Shown here piece by piece: positions 54,110 to 59,871 of a stretch of 59,871 nt of DNA (positions are counted from its first letter, which is position 1; the number at the start of each line of letters is the position of its first letter). This stretch comes from Melampsora larici-populina 98AG31 (Eukaryota; Basidiomycota; Pucciniomycetes; Pucciniales; Melampsoraceae), in contig NW_006768813.1 in assembly GCF_000204055.1 (NCBI RefSeq), positions 493,705 through 553,575 on the forward strand, in the 5' to 3' direction. A program made the translations under genes and the position numbers. A model generated the notes under the pieces. It ran no database searches. It saw only the letters and a program-made list of their open reading frames with translations, and had not been told where the DNA came from.

Positions 54110-56077
54110 TCAAAGTCCTACTCCGTTCCATTCTTCCTCCTCATCTATCTCATTTACAATCTGCGTGTTGATAAAATCTTCATCAAACTCATGCTCATTT
54201 TCATTATTTCCATCAACATCCACATCAGATGCGATCTTCTCTAACTTAAAAAGATCTGCATTAATATCATCCAGCCATTGTGATCGACTCCTATCCATTC
54301 GAGCAAATCCAAGCTTGAGAGTTTCATGAGGAAGTGTCGAACCTGGCATTTGTACTAACTTGATGTCGTAACCTCTAGCTTTGAAAATGGCTTCGGGGTC
54401 TGGGCCATGGGGAAAGCCTTGATCACGTCCTAGTAAAGAAGCTGAGAAAGAAAAGTTCATAAAGCAATGAAGAGAGGATGAATAAAACTTGAACTTACAT
54501 AGTTTGCTTCTTAAGGTCGCCGCAAGCTTTGACTTCACTACATCACCAGCATCAGCTTTTCTCCCGCATTGTTTATGCTTGACTTTTCCTCCAATGGTTT
54601 CCGCAACTGTCTCAGCGACAGAAAGTCCTTGTGCAGTTGCTCCAAACAATGTCGCAAAGTTACATTTTTTATTAACATATGTGGCCATATCTTCATGCGA
54701 AGTGTACTCTTTGCACCACCCGCGTGAAGAGGTATCTACTTCGGTTGAAGCATAAGTGCTACATGCTAAGAGATAGTAACTGAATCCCATATTTTTCGAT
54801 TCGTCTTCAATCTGTTGACGTGTTGATAGATGTGAATATCTGTGAATATCACTAGGTAAGGATGAAATATATGAGGGCTTCACAAACCTGTTTGTGAAGC
54901 CGCTCAATACATTTGAGCGACTGCCGGTTAAAATCCGGAAGAGTAGGACCTTGAGATTTACCGGATACCGATTTGCTATACTCTTTAGCTACTTTCGCCT
55001 TCCAAACCAGCTCATCATACAAAGCCTCAAACTCAGCACGTTCCCCTGGCTCAAATTCAAAAGCATGAATAGCCTCTTCAACTTCGGCTTCATCATCAGA
55101 TTCTTCTAGGTCATCATTAACTTTAATAACTGCTTTAGTATAAGTGAGGCCGGAGAGCACATAAAATACCGGGGGGGAAAATACTTCTTGGTGACGTAGT
55201 GGCATTGCCGTCCATTTTCCTCCTAGTATACGATTTCGGTTGGCTAAGATACCTTTCTCACCGCCCTTTTTTGGCACTACATTTGAATACATGGATTAAT
55301 ATCTTTTGATCATAAGGAAGATGTGTAGTAATAGAGACTTACTGCGCTCAGGTCGGATCTCATTGCTATACTTCAGGAAGATTTGGTAACCGCTAGGTCT
55401 GCGGCGACCTCCAAGCTCTCCTCTTTTTAATAAAAAATGCAAACAAAAACTTCATCAACATCTAACCAAGGAGAAATCGTAGAAGAGAATACGTACAAAG
55501 CCTTATCAATAGTAAACATACTAACATTGCCCATGATTGCTAGCAATGACTTTTGTTGTTTGTAAAGTGATTGAATCGCTTTAGCTTCCTTCAATATATC
55601 AGGTGGTACCACATTTTGCTTTTGCTTTTGTTGTCGTTCAACCACAGCAATCCGTGGAAGAGGCCATTCATCAATAACTTCCTTATAGTTTGTAACACTC
55701 GGTAGGTTATCTATGTCTTCTATTGAAGAGTCGTGCTGGGTGACTTCGGTGGTATTGTTGACAGGGTCACGTGTATTCGTCGCTTCAGGTGAGATTTGTC
55801 TGGAAAGTCGGTCTAAAAGTTCATCATCATCGACAGATTGAACGTGTGTTTGACGCCGATTGCGTCTGGTTGAAGATCCACGGGGCTTGAGGTCCACATC
55901 GGTGTCTGATGAGTCACTGTCTTTGGATGGTTTGTAGTGGTCATCATCCTCCGTATTTGAGATACGGCGCAAACGCTTGCGCGAAGTTTGATGCAAGTGA
56001 CTTTTGCCCATTGAACGATTTGGGCTTGCTTGGATCGGTGAAACAGGTTTTCGAAGGGGACGTCGAGTTTTTGGCAT
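54110..56077 (-). CDS. HMG-box-like protein, KDZ-transposon-associated
   Basis: Model: 56077-55497, 55422-55343, 55276-54888, 54811-54499 and 54441-54110, about 564 residues with every exon phase agreeing. The N-terminus is basic and acidic by turns (MPKTRRPLRKPVSPIQ; KDSDSSDTDVDL). Residues about 195-260 resemble an HMG box split over three exons: RRRPSGYQIFLKYSNEIRPE, then NRILGGKWTAMPLRHQEVF. The C-terminal half (GWCKEYTSHEDMATYVNKK; GRDQGFPHGPDPEAIFKARG) is unfamiliar and the tail is acidic. It is divergent from the KDZ transposase with 367 bases between starts, consistent with a shared promoter. A divergent HMG-domain gene is known KDZ cargo; a role in DNA bending for transposition is inferred. 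Confidence 0.7.
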
Positions 56078-56444
56078 ATTGATGGTTGGGAAGAAGTGGG
56101 CGGACGAAGGCGGTTGTTAAGGAGAGTATTTCAAAATTGTGAAAAAATGGAGAACCATTCCTTGTACAGATACAGCGTACAGGAATTGGGTAATTCTATA
56201 TGTACAGTACACCATGAATATCCGAGTACACCTTATTTTTCATTGGGAAAAACTTCTCACACTAGTCCAAGCAAGGGGTTCAAAGCACTTTATTGAACCC
56301 TTGTTTGATATATGGGGCCAAGATATCTATCCGGTTGAGAACCGGAGATGTCTGTGCGAGCTGCTATGAAATTTAACTTACTCATTTGCCTTGCTCAGCG
56401 ACTATCAACTTTGACTCCGCATCCACTCGTCGCAACTTTTGAAA
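56078..56444. promoter_or_regulatory. Divergent promoter region between HMG-like and KDZ genes
   Basis: 367 bases separate the two start codons. Short ORFs here are not supported. Any shared promoter lies here, but no specific element is evident. Confidence 0.4.
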
Positions 56445-59400
56445 ATGGGCAAAGGAAAGTCGATTTATTGTCCGCTTGGTCAGAAGAAGAAGAAGAGGCG
56501 TGTGGAATCTCCTCGAGGCTCAGCAATCGTTGTTGCTCGAGTTGAAACCAGCCAAGCTCAGTACGTGAAGAACCGGCTTGAAGAACTCGAAGTGGCTCTC
56601 CAACAAGCTGGTGCTGGTTCGAATAATCCTACTGGACAAGGTCGAGACGATGCTATAGCTGACCTTTCCCACGGCAACAACCGTGGAAGTGATGAATTAC
56701 CCCAGATTCATACGGATGAGGATGATGACAATGATAACCACGATTACGAAACTCATGCGGATGCTGCCGTTGTACCAAATGTCAACATTCCATTCACCCA
56801 ATACGTCAAAGGGTCTTATTATAAAAGCAAGAGATTGAAAGAACATGCAAATTGGAACAAGTCCTTACCTGAAATGTTCATTTCGTATATGACATTATCA
56901 CAGGTAACCTCACAATGGGGTGATACTTCAAAATGGGATCAAGATTTCAACGAGGAATGTTGCTGCGGTGTTGGTGATCTACGTGCTCGTAAGGTTGATA
57001 TGGTGGATATCCTGGGTGTGTTTTGCTAAATCAATCGACTTCTTATGTTGAATGAATAAATTGATTGTTATGATGGCAGTACGAAAGCAAGAATTGATTC
57101 AATTCTGTAGTTGTACCAAGGATCAAGTTCGTCTTATCAGGCTGGGATACATTGGGGGTGCGCCTGTTCATCCACAAGCAGCTTACTCCATCAGGCTTTT
57201 AAGGTTGCATCATGCTCTATGGAAGTATTGCACTGTTCAAACACAAGGTTTTACACTGGGTTTGGACGAATTCCTAGATGCAGAAAGCCCGCTGATATTG
57301 GTGGAAAAGACAAAGCAAGTATGTAAATGATATGTTGTCCAACATTTGGTTTCAGGTATACTAAGATCTCTCTCTCGTGAAAGCCACGACTGTGGCGGAA
57401 GACATTTTCATCAGCAATCGACGCCTATAGATGGATTCTCCGCAAGGAGAAAGAACTCACAATTTGTGCATTATTTCTCACAGCTTTGGAACAGCTGGCT
57501 ATGAACTGTCCAAGGTGTTTTGGACCACTTCAAGCAAATGAAGATGTGGACGAGTGTGACTATCATGTCTGCACTGATGGCAACTTTCAACATCGCCGGC
57601 ATATGGCTGCAAGTCGTGAGTATGAGGAAATAGGGTTGGAGACTCCTCCACTTTTCCTGGATAATAGAAAGGTGGAGGAGTGGGCGGTGCGTGCTGGAAA
57701 CCAAGGAAGAGATATTGATCCTGCGGTACTTACCTCTCTTATTTTTTTTTCTGCTTTTTGCATTTGTAATGCCAATTCCCACATGTGTGATGCGGATTCC
57801 CACATGTGGGAATGCGTGATCTCACATGTGGGAATCCGCATCACACATGTGGGAATGCATATTCCCACATGTGGGATCTGTATTCCCACGTTTGGGTTCT
57901 ATTCCTACACTGGTGTTGATACACATGTGGGATATCTATTCCCACATCGATGGTAGATATAAGACCACGAAATAGAACCCACATGTGGGATTCTGTTTTC
58001 CACATGTGGGATCCTGTTTTCCACATGTGGGATTACGCATTGGAACAATTCAAGAAATATCATGATCTCATCACCACCTTCCTTGGTTTGTTTTGTAGGA
58101 TCGCTGTACAGCCACTCACACTGCAGCTGCAGATCGTCGAGGAAGCTCTACTTGGAAGGGATGTGACGAAACAGGCTTGATTGGACTTGCTTGTCGACAT
58201 GATCATGTCCTCAAGTTTGTGAATGTAATTCAGAGTGGAGAGCGGTCAGTTTTCCAGATCCAGTTTCCCCAGATTCTTGCGCAAATATTTCCTGAATGTA
58301 GATTGCTTTATTGATTCCATAGCCAGTATTATGTACTAGCACTGCTTGATCAGTTCATGCAAGATGTATCAGAGCCGGGAAAACCTTCAAAAACTGTGGG
58401 TGTCTTATATGACATTGGTTGTACGTTAGAGAAAAGTGTAAGAAAGGTAAAGTGAAGTGTTTGATTATCAAATTTCTTATCTCCTCTTTGAATCTAACGA
58501 AGAAATGTTGAATATACAGAATAAATATTTTGGAGAGGAACAAGGAGGTGATCTTAGGTTTGCAACCAGTGCATGGCATGCATATGCGCATGAATGGACG
58601 TGTCAACTGAAATATAATCCCCGGCTGAACAAGGGATGGGGTTTGACCGACGGGGAAGGAAATGAGAGGATTTGGAGTGATAATGATCCACTGATAGCAG
58701 CAAATCGATGTGCCACAAAACAACACCGAGTTGATGCTATAGACTTGAAGTCTACTCACGGAAATGAAGTTCGATGCAGAAATGCAGGTATGTTGATCTG
58801 ATTCCCATGCTAATATAGAAGCAGTTCAATTGACACGTTTATATTTGGTTCAGCGAGGTCAATAGAGTCCAAAGTCAAGATAGCGGAAGACCGGTTGGAG
58901 GTGGCTTCTAAGACTCTTCAAAGATTGCAGGCTCAAGATGAATCTTATACTTTGGAATACTTCTCCTCGCAGTGGGAGCGACAGAAGCGGTGTCAGCTTA
59001 CTGCAATGGCAGACGATGCTGCTGAGACTCAGGAGCGGATGGAACAATGCCTTCTAGAACTCCTTGAGTTGCAAGAGGAAGTGAAGCATGCTCAGTACGT
59101 GATGTTCAATATATTATTCAGGCATTCAATTGTTTGATTGAAAGTTTACTCCATTAAAGTGAGGAGCTCAACAGGCTTCGAAGGAAGCGTAGAAGGAACC
59201 GGACAGATGAAGATATTGCTGCCACTCTGACATTACCAGCATCAATTGTGGCGCTTGAGACCGCAATTCTCGATGTTACAGAAGAGTTGGGAAGTGAAGA
59301 GTTTAGGCGGCTACGCCAAGCTACTAGTGAGTCCATTTGGATCATTGAGGAAATAATTGCAATCTACTGAATGTCTCTCTCGCTGTGCCAGGTCCAAAAG

Positions 59401-59871
59401 CTTTAGCTCTGATAGGTGTGCGGCTAGCTAAAATGAAGCTTTATGAAGCCAAAGTAGGAATTGTGGAGGCGCAGAAAAAGTGGGATAAGGAGGTGGAAGG
59501 TAGGTCTATTTCACTCTCTATTTCACTCATTCTTACGAAGTCCATTATTTTTTACTGCTTCTTCAATCTTTCCTTCCAGGGACCAAAGCGCAACAGGGGA
59601 TGAAGAAACTTATGAGCAAGAAACAAATGATGTTTAAGAGGAAATGGACTTCCTACGAATCTCAAGTGACCGCTTACAACTCAATAGCTCCTCGCACCAA
59701 TATGGCTTGTCCTTTGCTTGATGATGCAAAAAGACTACCTGTAGAAGATATCTTCTGGAATGTAGGGGCGCTTACCCATCCTACAGAGAAGTGGGCGGTA
59801 GATGTGGGTACCATTGAGGGTATACAAGCATTCTTGCAGCAGCGGAGTTGTGTGGAAGAGCTTCAAAGGAC
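56445..59871 (+). CDS. KDZ (Kyakuja-Dileera-Zisupton) transposase, 3'-incomplete
   Basis: Exon model: 56445-57015, 57080-57318, 57384-57725, 58099-58248, 58327-58446, 58520-58787, 58854-59094, 59160-59326, 59392-59499 and 59580 past the window end. It starts MGKGKSIYCPLGQKKKKRR. The cysteine-cluster region includes FNEECCCGVGDLRARKVDM and ELIQFCSCTKDQVRLIRLGY. Core motifs are CPRCFGP, HVCTDGNFQHRRHMAAS, WKGCDETGLIGLACRHDHVL, VGVLYDIGC, SAWHAYAHEWTCQLKYNPRL and GWGLTDGEGNERIW, then a helical C-terminus. This RNase H-fold transposase moves large DNA elements. Using the acceptor at 57383 avoids a TGA at 57378-57380; the alternative acceptor (57365) would include it. No other break is seen. Confidence 0.9.
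57727..58098. repeat. Palindrome array inside a KDZ intron
   Basis: A 373-base intron, far longer than the other 64-78-base introns of this gene, filled by CCCACATGTGGGA and CACATGTGTGA palindromes. CACATGTGTGATGCGGATTC and its reverse complement flank a ten-base centre (about 57781-57852), giving a stem of about 30 bp. Confidence 0.85.

Noticed and set aside
58249..58326. In-frame TGA disabling the KDZ transposase
   Set aside because: It lies in a 78-bp in-frame stretch with GT...AG borders; removing it joins SGERS to YYVLALL as in related transposases, so it is an intron.

Overview
The window looks like a nuclear chromosome segment of a rust fungus (Pucciniales, probably Puccinia or a close relative). 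The evidence is eukaryotic genes with many 60-80 bp GT-AG introns, an AT-rich background, and a repeat and gene content typical of rusts: KDZ transposase, TET/JBP-like dioxygenase, Tnp2, DIRS-type and Gypsy elements, plus fragments of alpha-kinase and SNF2 genes. The genus is an inference. There are two assembly gaps (28685-28804 and 45455-45561). I found no tRNA, rRNA or CRISPR.

Layout. 1-3.4 kb: a foldback repeat and a minus-strand gene joining a FAR1-type zinc DNA-binding domain to an OTU-like cysteine protease domain. 3.4-6.3 kb: short repeats, an orphan exon and a broken Nudix gene. 6.3-11.5 kb: a DIRS/Ngaro-type retrotransposon (gag, RT-RNase H, tyrosine recombinase) on the minus strand. 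13.1-15.7 kb: a CACTA/Tnp2 transposase pseudogene with three in-frame stops. 15.8-23 kb: decayed sequence without a recognisable gene. 23-24.65 kb: a GC-rich patch, a 120-bp duplication and a spliced gene. That gene is interrupted at a TA dinucleotide by a 7,354-bp inverted-repeat element (24653-32006), which carries fragments of an alpha-kinase, a ricin-type lectin and an SNF2 helicase and a very large palindromic region. The broken gene's reading frame resumes exactly beyond the element. 32.2-34.3 kb: an intron-rich unknown gene. 35.9-37.0 kb: a CACTA-type MITE with a TGA target duplication.

37.4-42.3 kb: a second FAR1-OTU gene sits between two arrays of short palindromes built on CCCACATGTGGG. 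42.4-43.9 kb: a TET/JBP-like 2-oxoglutarate/iron dioxygenase (minus). 45.7-47.2 kb: a 179-bp satellite and a further palindrome array. 47.18-53.72 kb: a young Gypsy LTR element with 348-bp LTRs, two LTR differences, a GATAA target duplication, and a frameshift plus a stop in pol. 54.1-56.1 kb: an HMG-box-like gene (minus), divergent from a KDZ transposase (56.4 kb to the window end, incomplete).

The TET/JBP, HMG-like and KDZ genes are the known cargo of KDZ transposons, which spread DNA-modification enzymes in basidiomycetes. Here that set has been split by a Gypsy insertion and satellite arrays. Several disabling changes fit C-to-T mutation, some in a TCG context, as expected of RIP-like silencing. 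The least explained items are the FAR1-OTU gene pair with its palindrome arrays and the gene-fragment-carrying inverted-repeat element.
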